Source of the DNA: Pycnopodia helianthoides | Taxonomy: Eukaryota; Echinodermata; Asteroidea; Forcipulatida; Asteriidae | Assembly (NCBI GenBank): GCA_032158295.1 | Contig: CM063249.1 | Coordinates: 12,628,078-12,692,077 of the forward strand | Length of the DNA stretch: 64,000 bases | Direction: 5' to 3' | In this document: piece by piece, positions 47,591-60,500 of the stretch | Position numbering within the stretch: position 1 is the first letter of the stretch | How the letters are laid out: each line of letters opens with the position of its first letter | The notes under the pieces: model-generated | Told to the model about the DNA's origin: nothing | Seen by the model: the letters and a program-made list of their open reading frames with translations, nothing else | The model's database searches: none | Translations under genes and position numbers: made by a program

Positions 47591-48442
47591 TGTCAAAGAT
47601 GTTGCCCCCCAAAAAATGTGAATTCAAAAAGTGATCCGAAACTGTCAAACAACTGTATAATAGTCTGAAGGAAAACATGTTTATCTTTGTCTATGCAAGC
47701 ATTAAGTCAGTGCAACTTTAACTTTGCTCAACCCAACATGTCAGAAAAAAACGGAAAATCTTTGAAACCATTAAACCAGAAAACACTTTAATTATGCAAT
47801 TTATAGTTTTTATTGCCCCAACCCCTGTAATAAGTCAAAGCAACTTCAATAGCAATTTTATAAGTTGGTAGGCTGTAAAGAAAAGAATCTGAGTCAAATC
47901 TTTGAAAAGGATCCCTGAAACCAGAGCATTAACCCTGCCTATGCCTGCATATTATAAACCAATCACTAGCCACCTGTTTGCAGCTCATACCTTTTGTGGT
48001 TCCAGGGAGGGGTATTTCAAAGACCTGGGAATGTTTTGTATAACTTGACTTGCTGTAAATGTTGACCTATTTGGGTGACCTTTCCAGCTTTGTGTCATTC
48101 ACAGTGATCAGATATAATCCTCTGTGCAATTATAAGTAGTCAATTCAAGGCTTGTTATCTGATAAAAGGCTGCTGATTGGGAATGTTGGACCAACATGTT
48201 CTACTTATTTGAAAAGTTTCAATTCATGGCCTGTCAGTAGTGAATGTTTTCAGGCAGCCAGGTTGGCTTGGCCTTTTGAATCTTTTAACACTGAATACTA
48301 TGCAATTCATACCTAGGAGCAATTACATTTTTACAGGCTTACACCAATGTGACAATTTTTCTTCCCTTTTTTCCATGCAACAAGGAAAAATAATAAAAAA
48401 CACGTTTCGCTTCCTGGCTTCTTAACAAAAGGAAGGAGGAAA

Positions 48443-48481
<39 letters not shown>

Positions 48482-48586
48482 GGTCGTCACACACATTTTT
48501 CCAAACAACTGGTCTGGCTATTTTTCAAGATGGTTGCCAGCTTTTTTATGCATGTTTTTTCTGTAATTTTTTTTTTTTCTCTTCAG
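47591..48586. other. No gene recognised; ends in poly-T and a splice-acceptor-like site
   Basis: Largely unassigned. A 33-bp poly-T tract lies near 48,446-48,477. At 48,563-48,586 a long pyrimidine tract ends in CTCTTCAG on the plus strand, which is an excellent 3' splice-site consensus exactly where the satellite array begins. Confidence 0.5.
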
Positions 48587-51500
48587 AAAATCCAATTTCT
48601 TCTTCAGCATCTGAGATCTGCTTCCAATTAGGCCTATTTCCTTCAGTATTTGAAGTCTTCATCTTTCCAACTCTTCAAGCGTATGGGTCAATTTCTTCTT
48701 CAGTATCTGAGATCTCCTTCAAATTAGGCCCATCTTCAGTATTTGAAATGTTCACCGTTCCAACTTTTCAAGCGTGTGGGTCAATTTCTTCATCAACTCT
48801 TGAGATCTTCTTCAAAATAGGACTTTCACATGGTGATTCTTCTTCAGAAAATCCAATTTCTTCCTCAGCATCTGAGATCTTCAAATTAGGCCTCTCTCCT
48901 TCAGTATTTAAAGTCTCTATCGCTCCAAGTTTTCAAGCGTGTGGGTCAATTTCTTCATTAGCTCCTGAGATCTTCTTCAAAATAGGCTTTTCACATGGTG
49001 ATTCTTCTTCGGAACATCCAATTTCTTCCTCAGCATCTGAGAACTCCTTCCAATGAGGCCTTTCTCCTTCAGTTTTTGAAGTCTTCATCGTTCCATCTTT
49101 TCAAGCGTGTGGGTTAATTTCTTCCTCAGCATCTGAGATCTCCTTCCAATCAGGCGTCTCTCCTTCAGTATTTGAAGTCTCCATCGATCAAAGTTTTCAA
49201 GGATCTAGGTCAATTTCTTCATCTGAGATCTCCTTCAAATTAGGCCATCTCCTTCAGTATCTCTTCTTCGTTCCAACTTTTCAAGTGTTCGTTGCAGAGA
49301 GCTTTAACTCTTCAGTGCATAATTGTAGCACTGTTTCTTTGAAAGAGTTCCTCTTTTGCATCACAAAACGGGAACTTGGAAAGGATGGAATTTAAAACAG
49401 ATCTTGTGCATTAAGGGCCTACTTGTAAATTCTTCAGCCTGCATGATCTCCTTCATTAGAGACTTTATCTTCAATAACTGGCATCTACGTTGCAAATGGA
49501 ACATCTGCTTCAAAATGAAGGTTATTAATCACATGGTGATTCTTCTTCAGAAAGTCCAATTTCTGCGTCTGAGATCTCCTTCCAACTATAGGCCCATCTT
49601 CAGTATTTGAAATGTTCACCGTTCCATCTTTTCAAGCGTGTGGGTCTATTTCTTCATCAGCATCTCAGATCTTCTTCAAAATAGGCCTTTCACACGGTGA
49701 TTCTTCTTCAGAAAATCCTATTTCTTCCTCGGCATCTGAGATCTCCTTCCAATTAGGCCTATCGCCTTCAGTATTTGAAGTCTCCATCGTTCAAAGTTTT
49801 CAAGGATCTAGGTCAATTTCTTCATCTGAGATCTCCTTCAAATTAGGCCCTCTCCTTCAGTATCTCTTCATCGTTCCAACTTTTCAAGTGTTCTTTGCCT
49901 AGAGCTTTAACTCTTCAGTGCATAATTGTAGCACTGATTCTTTGAAAGAGTTCCTCTTTTGCATCACAAAACGGGAACTTGGAAAGGATGGAATTTAAAA
50001 CAGATCTTGTGCATTAAGGCCTACTTGTAAATTCTTCAGCCTGCGAGATCTCCTTCATTTGAGACTTTATCTTCAATAACTGGCATCTACGGTGCAAATG
50101 GAACATCTGCTTCAAATGAAGGTTATTAATCACTCGGTGATTCTTCTTGAGAAAGTCCAATTTCTGCGTCCGAGATCTCCTTCCAACTATAGCCCATCTT
50201 CTTCAGTATTTGAAATGTTCACCGTTCCATCTTTTCAAGCATGTGGGTCTATTTCTTCATCAGCATCTAAGATCTTCTTCAAAATAGGCCCTTCACAAGG
50301 TGATTCTTCTTCAGAAAATCCAATTTCTTCTACAGCATCTGAGATCTCCTTCCAATTAGGCCTTTCTCCTTCAGTTTTTGAAGTTTTCATCGTTCCATCT
50401 TTTCAAGCGTGTGGGTTAATTTCTTCCTCAGCATCTAAGATCTCCTTACAATTAGGCCTCTCTCCTTCAGTATTTGAAGTCTTCATCGTTCCAACTTTTC
50501 AAGCTCGTGGGTCAATTTCTTCATCAGCTCCTGAGATCTTCTTCAAAATAGGCCTTTCACATGGTGATTCTTCTTCAGAAAATCCAATTTCTTCCTCGGC
50601 ATCTGAGATCTCCTTCCAATTAGGCCTTTCTCCTTCAGTTTTGGAAGTCTTCATCGTTCCAACTTTTCAGCGTGGTCAATTTCTTCATCAGCTCCTGAGA
50701 TCTTCTTCAAAATAGCTTTCACTGGTGATTCTTCTTCAGAAAATCCAATTTCTTCCAGCATCTGAGATCTCTTCCAATTAGCCTATCTCCTTCAGCATTT
50801 GAAGTCTTCATCATTCCAACTTTCAAGCTCTGGGTCAAATTCTTCTATCAGCTCCTGAGATCTTCTTCAAAGTAGGCTTTCACATGTGATTCTTCTTCAG
50901 AAAATCCAATTTCTTCTTCAGCATCTGAGATCTCCTTCCAATTAGGCCTTTCTCCTTCAGTTTTTGAAGTCTTCACGTTCCATCTTTTCAAGCGTGTGGG
51001 TTAATTTCTTCCTCAGCATCTGAGATCTTCCAATTAGGCCTCTCTCCTTCAGTATTTGAAGTTTCATCGTTCCAACTTTTCAAGTTAGTGGGTCAATTTC
51101 TTCATCAGCTCCTGAGATCTTCTTCAGAATAGGCCTTTCACATGGTGATTCTTCTTCAGAAAATCCAATTTCTTCCTCGGCATCTGAGATCTCCTTCCAA
51201 TTAGGCCTCTCTCCTTCAGTATTTGAAGTCTTCATCGTTCCAACTTTTCAAGCGAGTGGGTCAATTTCTTCATCAGCTCCTGAGATCTTCCTCAAAATAG
51301 GACTTTCACATGGTGATTCTTCTTCAGAAATTTCAATTTCTTCCTCGGCATCTGAGATCTCCTTCCAATAAGGCTTCTCATTTTTAATTCTGTTCTCTTC
51401 TGTGGGTCATTTCTTCTCAGCATTTGAGAATCTTCAATACGGCCCTTCACAAGGTGTTGTTCAATAATTTCTTCTCAGCATCTGAGATCTCCTTCCAATA

Positions 51501-54500
51501 AGGCTTCTCCTTCAGTATTTTGAAGATCAAAGTTTTCAAGGATCTAGGTCAATTTCTTCATCACTCTGAGATCTCCTTCAAATAGGCCTCTCTCAGGTAT
51601 TCTTCTTCAGAATCCAACTTCTCGCAACTAGATCTCCGTTCATAGAGCTTTCTCCTTCAGTTTGACTAATCGTTCCAACTTTTCGCTCTGGAAATTTCTT
51701 ATCATCACAAGACTTAAAATGGAATTTCACAGATTTTTCTTGACATTAAGTACTTTAATTCTTCGGCCATCGAGATCTCATTCTTAATAAGGTTCTTTTA
51801 TCTTCATAATCTGCATCTATCTTTTCAAATGGGAAATTTCTTCACAATTGAGGTTTCTTATATTCACATGGTGATTCTTCTTCAGAAAGTCCAATTTCTT
51901 CTCGCATCTGAGATCTCCTTCCAACTATAGGCCCTCTCCTTCAGTATTTGAAGTTTCACCGTTCCACTTTTCAAGGCTCTCGTGGGTCAATTTCTTCATC
52001 AGCTCCTGAGATCTTCTTCAAAGAAGGCCTTTCACATGTGATTCTTCTTCAGAAAATCCAATTATTCTTCAGCATCTGAGATCTCCTTCAATAAGGCCTT
52101 TCTCCTTCAGTTTTTGAAGTCTTCATCGTTCCAACTTTTCAAGCGTGTGGGTTAATTTCTTCCTCAGCATCTAAGATCTCCTTCCAATTAGGCCTCTCTC
52201 CTTCAGTATTTGAAGTCTTCATCGTTCCAACTTTTCAAGCTCGTGGGTCAATTTCTTCATCAGCTCCTGAGATCTTCCTCAAAATAGGACTTTCACATGG
52301 CGATTCTTCTTCAGAAATTTCAATTTTTTCCTCGGCATCTGAGATCTTCCAATAAGGCCTTTCTCCATTTTTTAAGTCTTCATCGTTCCATCTTTTCAGC
52401 GTGTGGGTCTATTTCTTCATCAGCATATGAGATCTTCTTCAAAATAGGCCCTTCACAAGGTGATTCTTCTTCAGAAAATCCAATTTCTCTTCAGCATCTG
52501 AGATCTCCTTCCAATTAGGCCTTTCTCCTTCAGTATTTGAAGTCAAAGTTTTTCAAGGATCTAGGTCAATTTCTTCATCTGAGATCTCCTTCAAATTAGC
52601 CCTCTCCTTCAGTATACTCTTCATCGTTCCAACTTTTCAAGTGTTCGTTGCATAGAGCTTAACTCTTCAGTGCATAATTGTAGCACTGATTCTTTGAAAG
52701 AGTTCCTCTTTTGCATCACAAAACGGGAACTTGGAAAGGATGGAATTTAAAACAGATCTTGTGCATTAAGGCCTACTTGGAATTTCTTCAGCCTGCGAGA
52801 TCTCCTTCATTTGAACTTTATCTTCAATAACTGGCATCTACGGTGCAAATGGAACATCTGCTTCAAAAAGAAGGTTATTAATCACATGGTGATTCTTCTT
52901 CAGAAAGTTTTAATTTTCTGCATCTGAGATCTCCTTCCAACTATTTGGCCCATCTTCTTCATGTTTGAAATGTTCACCGTTCCTCTTTTTCAAGCGTGTG
53001 GGTCTATTTCTTCATCAGCATTTAAGATTTTTCTTCAAATAGGCCTTTCACATGGTGATTCTTCTTCTTCAAGTAAAATCCAATTTCTTCTTCAGCATCT
53101 GAGATCTCCTTCCAATTAGGCCTTTCTCCTTCAGTTTTTGAAGTTTTCATCGTTCCATCTTTTCAAGCGTGTGGGTTAAATTCTTCATCAGCTCCTGAGA
53201 TCTTCTTCAAAATAGGACTTTCACATGTGATTCTTCTTCAGAAAATCCCAATTATTTCCTTCAGCATCTGAGATCTCCTTCCAATTAGGCCTCTCTCCTT
53301 CAGTAATTGAAGTCTTCATCGTCCAACTTTTCAAGTTAGTGGGTCAATTTCTTCATCAGCTCCTGAGATCTTCTTCAGAATAGGTCTTTTCACATGTGAT
53401 TCTTCTTCAGAAAATCCAATTTCTTCCTCGCATCTGAGATCTTCTTCCAATTAGGCTTTCTCCTTCAGTTTTTGAAGTCTTCATCCTTCCAACTTTTCAA
53501 GCTCGTGGTCCAATTTCTTCATCACTCCTGAGATCTTCTTCAAAGAAGCCTTTCACATGGTGATTCTTCTTCAGAAAATCCAATTATTTCTTCAGCATCT
53601 GAGATCTCCTTCAAAAGGCCTTTCTCCTTCAGTTTTGAAGTCTTCATCGTTCCAACTTTTCAAGCGTGTGGGTTAATTTCTTCCTCAGCATCTAAGATCT
53701 CCTTCCAATTAGGCCTCTCTCCTTCAGTATTTGAAGTCTTCATCGTTCCAACTTTTCAAGCTCGTGGTCAATTTCTTCATCAGCTCCTAGATCTTCTTCA
53801 AATAGGACTTTCACATGGTGATTCTTCTTCAGAAAATCCAATTTCTTCCTGGCATCTGAGATCTCTTCAATTAGCCTTTCTCCTTCAGTTTTTAAGTCTT
53901 CATCGTTCCACTTTTCAAGCTGTGGGTCAATTTCTTCATCAGCTCTGAGATCTTCTTCAAAATAGGCCTTCACGGTGATTCTTCTTCAGAAAATCCAATT
54001 TCTTCCTCAGCATCTGAGATCTCTTCCAATTAGGCCCTCTCCTTCAGTATTTGAAGTCTTCATCGTTCCAACTTTTCAAGTTATGGGTCAATTCTTCATC
54101 AGCTCCTGAGATCTTCTTCAATAGGCTTTTACATGTGATTCTTCTTCAGAAATCAATTTTTCTGCATTGAGATCTCTTCCAATAGCCTTTCTCTTCAGTT
54201 TTGAGCTTATGTTCCACTTTTCAGGTGTTATTTCTCTCAGCATTAAATCTCCATAGCTTTCTTCAGTATTTAAGTCTTCATCGTCCACTTTTCAGTGTCA
54301 TTCTCATCAGTCCTAGATCTTCTCAATAGGTTTAATGGATTTTCTTAAAAATCCAATTTCTTCCTCGCATCTGAGATCTTCTTCAAGTTCTCTCGTTTTG
54401 AATCTTCATCGTTCCAACTTTTCAAGCTCGTGGGTCAATTTCTTCATCAGCTCTGAGATCTTCTTCAAAATAGGCCTTTCACATGGTGATTCTTCTTCAG

Positions 54501-57500
54501 AAATCAATTTCTTCTGCATCTGAGATCTCCTTCAATAGGCCTTCTCCTTCAGTTTTAATCTTCACGTTCACTTTTCAAGTGTGGGTCATTTCTTCTCACT
54601 TGAGTCTCTCAAAATGGCCTTCACAGTGATCTTCTTCAGAAAATCAATTTTTCTTCAGCATCTGATCTCCTTCAATTAGGCTTTTCCTTCGTATTAGTCT
54701 CCCGTCAAATTTCAGATTAGTATCTTCTCTGAGCTCTTCAATGCCCTCTTCAGTATTCTTCACGTTCCAATTTCAAGTGTTCGTTGCATAGAGCTTTAAC
54801 TCTTCAGTGCATAATTGTAGCACTGATTCTTTGATGCATAATTGTAGCATGATTCTTTGAAAGAGTTCCTTTTTCATCACAAACGGGAACTTGGAAAGGA
54901 TGGAATTTAAACAGATCTTGTCATAAGGGCCTACTTAAAATTCTTCAGCCTGCGAGATCTCCTTCATTGAGACTTTTCTTCTAACTGCATCTACGGTGCA
55001 AATGGAACATCTGCCTTCAAAATGAGGTTATTAATCACATGTGATTCTTCTCAGAAACTAATTTCTGCGTTGAGATCTCCTTCCAATATAGGCCCTCCTT
55101 CAGTATTTGAAGTTTCACCGTTCCATCTTTTCAAGTATGGGTAATTTATCAGCTCTGAGATCTTCTTCAAATAGGCCTTTCACAGGTGATTCTTCTTCAG
55201 AAATTCAATTTCTTCCTCGGCATCTGAGATCTCCTTCCAATTAGGCCTCTTCTTCAGTATTTGATTCTTCATCATTCAACTTTTCAAGCTCGTGGGTCAA
55301 TTTCTTCAATCAGCTCCTGAGATCTTCTTCAAAATAGGCCTTCACATGGTGATTCTTCTTCAGAAAATCAATTTCTCTTCCTCGCATCTGAGATCTCCTT
55401 CAATTAGGCCTCTTCTCCTTCAGTATTTGAAGTCTTCATCGTTCCAATCTTTTCAAGCGTGGGTCTATTTCTTCATCAGCCCCTGAGATCTTCTTCAAAA
55501 TAGGCCTTTCACATGGTGATTCTTCTTCAGAAAATCCAATTTCTTCCTCAGCATCTGAGATCTCCTTCCAATTAAGGCCTCTCTCCTTCAGTATTTGAAG
55601 TCTTCATCGTTCCAACTTTTCAAGTCATGGGTCAATTCTTCATCAGCTCTGAGATCTTCTTCAAATAGGCCTTCACATGGTGATTCTTCTTCAGAAAATC
55701 CAATTTTTCTTCAGCATCTGAGATCTCCTTCCAATTAGGCCTTCTCCTTCAGTATTTGAAGTCTCCATCGTTCAAAGTTTTCAAGGATCTAGGTCAATTT
55801 CTTCATCTGAGATCTCCTTCAAATTAGGCCCTCTCCTTCAGTATCTCTTCATCGTTCCAACTTTTCAAGTGTTCGTTGCATAGAGCTTTAACTCTTCAGT
55901 GCATAATTGTAGCACTGATTCTTTGAAAGAGTTCCTCTTTTGCATCACAAAACGGGAACTTGGAAAGGATGGAATTTAAAACAGATCTTGTGCATTAAGG
56001 GCCTACTTGAAAATTCTTCAGCCTGCGAGATCTCCTTCATTTGAGACTTTATCTTCAATAACTGGCATCTACGGTGCAAATGGAACATCTGCTTCAAAAT
56101 GAAGGTTATTAATCACATGGTGATTCTTCTTCAGAAAGTCTAATTTCTGCGTCTGAGATCTCCTTCCAACTATAGGCCCATCTTCTTCAGTATTTGAAAT
56201 GTTCACCGTTCCATCTTTTCAAGCGTGTGGGTCTATTTCTTCATCAGCATCTAAGATCTTCTTCAAAATAGGCCTTTCACATGGTGATTCTTCTTCAGAA
56301 AATCCAATTTCTTCTTCAGCATCTGAGATCTCCTTCCAATTAGGCCTTTCTCCTTCAGTTTTTTAAGTTTTCATCGTTCCATCTTTTCAAGCGTGTGGGT
56401 TAATTTCTTCCTCAGCATCTGAGATCTCCTTCCAATTAGACCTCTCTCCTCCAGCATTTGAAGTCTTCATCGTTCCAACTTTTCAAGCTCGTGGGTCAAT
56501 TTCTTCAACAGCTACTGAGATCTTCTTCAAAATAGGCCTTTCACATGGTGATTCTTCAGAAAATCAAATTTCTTCCTCGGCATCTGAGATCTTCTAATTA
56601 GGCCTCTATTCTTCAGTATTTGATTTCTTCCTCATTCCAACTTTTCAAGCTCGTGGGTCAATTTCTTCAACAGCTCCTGAGATCTTCTTCAAAATAGGAC
56701 TTTCACATGGTGATTCTTCTTCAGAAAATCCAATTTCTTCCTCGGTATCTGAGATCTTCTTCCAATTAGGCCTTTCTCCTTCAGTATTTGAAGTCTTCAT
56801 CGTTCCAACTTTTCAAGCTCGTCGGTCAATTTCTTCATCAGCTCCTGAGATCTTCTTCAAAATAGGCCTTTCACATGGTGATTCTTCTTCAGAAAATCCA
56901 ATTTCTTCCTCAGCATCTGAGTTCTCCTTCCAATTAGGCCTCTCTCCTTCAGTATTTGAAGTCTTCATCGTTCCAACTTTTCAAGCTCATGGGTCAAATT
57001 CTTCATCAGCTCCTGAGATCTTCTTCAAAGTAGGCCTTTCACATGGTGATTCTTCTTAAGAAAATCCAATTATTTCTTCAGCATCTGAGATCTCCTTCCA
57101 AATACTGTAGGCCTTTCTCCTTCAGTTTTTGAAGGCTTCATCACTCCATCTTTTCAAGCGTGTGGGTTAATTTCTTCCTCAGCATCTAAGATCTCCTTCC
57201 AATTAGGCCTCTCTCCTTCAGTATGTGAAGTCTTCATCGTTCCAACTTTTCAAGTTAGTGGGTCAATTTCTTCATCAGCTCCTGAGATCTTCTTCAGAAT
57301 AGGCCTTTCACATGGTGATTCTTCTTCAGAAAATCCAATTTCTTCCTCGTCATCTGAGATCTCCTTCCAATTAGGGCTCTCTCCTTCAGTATTTGAAGTC
57401 TTCATCGTTCCAACTTTTCAAGCTCGTGGGTCAATTTCTTCATCAGCTCCTGAGATCTTCTTCAAAATAGGACTTTCACATGGTGATTCTTCTTCAGAAG

Positions 57501-60500
57501 TTTCAATTTCTTCCTTGGCATCTGAGATCTCATTCTAATAAGGCCTTTCTCCTTCAGTTTTTTAAGTCTTCATCGTTCCATCTTTTCAAGCGTGTGGGTC
57601 TATTTCTTCATCAGCATCTGAGATCTTCTTCAAAATAGGCCCTTCACACGGTGATTCTTCTTCAGAAAATCCAATTTCTTCCTCAGCATCTGAGATCTCC
57701 TTCCAATTAGGGCTCTCTCCTTCAGTATTTGAAGTCTTCATCGTTCCAACTTTTCAAGCTCGTGGGTCAATTTCTTCAACAGCTCCTGAGATCTTCTTCA
57801 AAATAGGCCTTTCACATGGTGATTCTTCTCCAGAAAATCCAATTTCTTCCTCAGCATCTGAGATCTCCTTCCAATTAGGCCTCTCTCCTTCAGTATTTGA
57901 AGTCTTCATCGTTCCAACTTTTCAAGCTCATGGGTCAAATTCTTCATCAGCTCCTGAGATCTTCTTCAAAGTAGGCCTTTTACATGGTGATTCTTCTTCA
58001 GAAAATCCAATTTCTTCCTCGGCATCTGAGATTTCCTTCTAATTAGGCCTCTGTTCTTCAGTATTTGATTTCTTCCTCATTCACACTTTTCAAGCTCGTG
58101 GGTCAATTTCTTCAACAGCTCCTGAGATCTTCTTCAAAATAGGCCTTTCACATGGTGATTCTTCTCCAGAAAATCCAATTTCTTCCTCAGCATCTGAGTT
58201 CTCCTTCCAATTAGGCCTCTCTCCTTCAGTATTTGAAGTCTTCATCGTTCCAACTTTTCAAGCTCATGGGTCAAATTCTTCATCAGCTCCTGAGATCTTC
58301 TTCAAAGTAGGCCTTTCACATGGTGATTCTTCTTCAGAAAATCCAATTATTTCTTCAGCATCTGAGATCTCCTTCCAAATAGGCCTTTCTCCTTCAGTTT
58401 TTGAAGGCTTCACCACTCCATCTTTTCAAGCGTGTGGGTTAATTTCTTCCTCAGCATCTAAGATCTCCTTCCAATTAGGCCTCTCTCCTTCAGTATGTGA
58501 AGTCTTCATCGTTCCAACTTTTCAAGTTAGTGGGTCAATTTCTTCATCAGCTCCTGAGATCTTCTTCAGAATAGGCCTTTCACATGGTGATTCTTCTTCA
58601 GAAAATCCAATTTCTTCCTCGTCATCTGAGATCTCCTTCCAATTAAGGCTCTCTCCTTCAGTATTTGAAGTCTTCATCGTTCCAACTTTTCAAGCTCGTG
58701 GGTCAATTTCTTCATCAGCTCCTGAGATCTTCTTCAAAATAGGACTTTCACATGGTGATTCTTCTTCAGAAGTTTCAATTTCTTCCTTGGCATCTGAGAT
58801 CTCATTCTAATAAGGCCTTTCTCCTTCAGTTTTTTAAGTCTTCATCGTTCCATCTTTTCAAGCGTGTGGGTCTATTTCTTCATCAGCATCTGAGATCTTC
58901 TTCCAAATAGGCCCTTCACACGGTGATTCTTCTTCAGAAAATCCAATTTCTTCCTCAGCATCTGAGATCTCCTTCCAATTAGGCCTCTCTTCTTCAGTAT
59001 TTGAAATGTTCATCGTTCCAACTTTTCAAGCTCATGGGTCAAATTCTTCATCAGCTCCTGAGATCTTCTTCAAAGTAGGCCTTTTACATGGTGATTCTTC
59101 TTCAGAAAATCCAATTATTTCTAAGCATCTGAGATCTCCTTCCAAATAGGCCTTTCTCCTTCAGTTTTGAAGGCTTCATCGTTCCATCTTTTCAAGCGTG
59201 TGGGTTAATTTCTTCCTCAGCATCTAAGATCTCCTTCCAATTAGGCCTCTCTCCTTCAGTATTTGAAGTCTTCATCGTTCCAACTTTTCAAGTTAGTGGG
59301 TCAATTTCTTCATCAGCTCCTGAGATCTTCTTCAGAATAGGCCTTTCACATGGTGATTCTTCTTCAGAAAATCCAATTTTCTTCCTCGGCATCTGAGATC
59401 TCCTTCCAATTAAGGCTCTCTCCTTCAGTATTTGAAGTCTTCATCGTTCCAACTTTTCAAGCTCGTGGGTCAATTTCTTCATCAGCTCCTGAGATCTTCT
59501 TCAAAATAGGACTTTCACATGGTGATTCTTCTTCAGAAATTTCAATTTCTTCCTTGGCATCTGAGATCTCATTCTAATAAGGCCTTTCTCCTTCAGTTTT
59601 TTAAGTCTTTACGTTCCATCTTTTCAAGCGTGTGGGTCTATTTCTTCATCAGCATCTGAGATCTTCTTCAAAATAGGCCTTCACAAGGTGATTCTTCTTC
59701 AGAAAATCCAATTTCTTCTTCAGCATCTGAGATCTCCTTCCAATTAGGCCTTTCTCCTTCGGTATTTGAAGATTCCATCGTTCAAAGTTTTCAAGGATCT
59801 AGGTCAATTTCTTCATCTGAGATCTCCTTCAAATTAGGCCCTCTCCTTCAGTATCTCTTCATCGTTCCAACTTTTCAGTGTTCGTTGCATAGAGCTTTAA
59901 CTCTTCAGTGCATAATTGTAGCACTGATTCTTTGAAAGAGTTCCTCTTTTGCATCACAAAACGGGAACTTGGAAAGGATGGAATTTAAAACAGATCTTGT
60001 GCATTAAGGGCCTACTTGAAAGTTCTTCAGGCTGCGAGATCTCCTTCATTTGAGACTTTATCTTCAATAACTGGCATCTACGGTGCAAATGGAACATCTG
60101 CTTCAAAATGAAGGTTATTAATCACATGGTGATTCTTCTTCAGAAAGTCTAATTTCTGCGTCTGAGATCTCCTTCCAACTATAGGCCCATCTTCTTCAGT
60201 ATTTGAAATGTTCACCGTTCCATCTTTTCAGAGAGAAAAGCTCCTGAGATCTTCTTCAAAATAGGACTTTCACATGGTGATTCTTCTTCAGAAATTTCAA
60301 TTTCTTCCTCGGCATCTGAGATCTCCTTCCAATTAGGCCTCTATTCTTCAGTTTTGATTTTTCTCTTCCTTTCAGATGTAATTCTTCAGCTCGGATTCAT
60401 CTCCAACTTCTTTCAAAGCTCTGTCATGGTGTGGTCAATTTCTTCATCAGCTCCTGAGATCTTCTTCAAAATAGGCCTTTCACATGGTGATTCTTCTTCA

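Noticed and set aside
50092..50715. 207-codon plus frame as a protein-coding gene
   Set aside because: It is satellite units in the open frame; without transcripts or a homologous protein I report it as repeat and raise coding only as a hypothesis.
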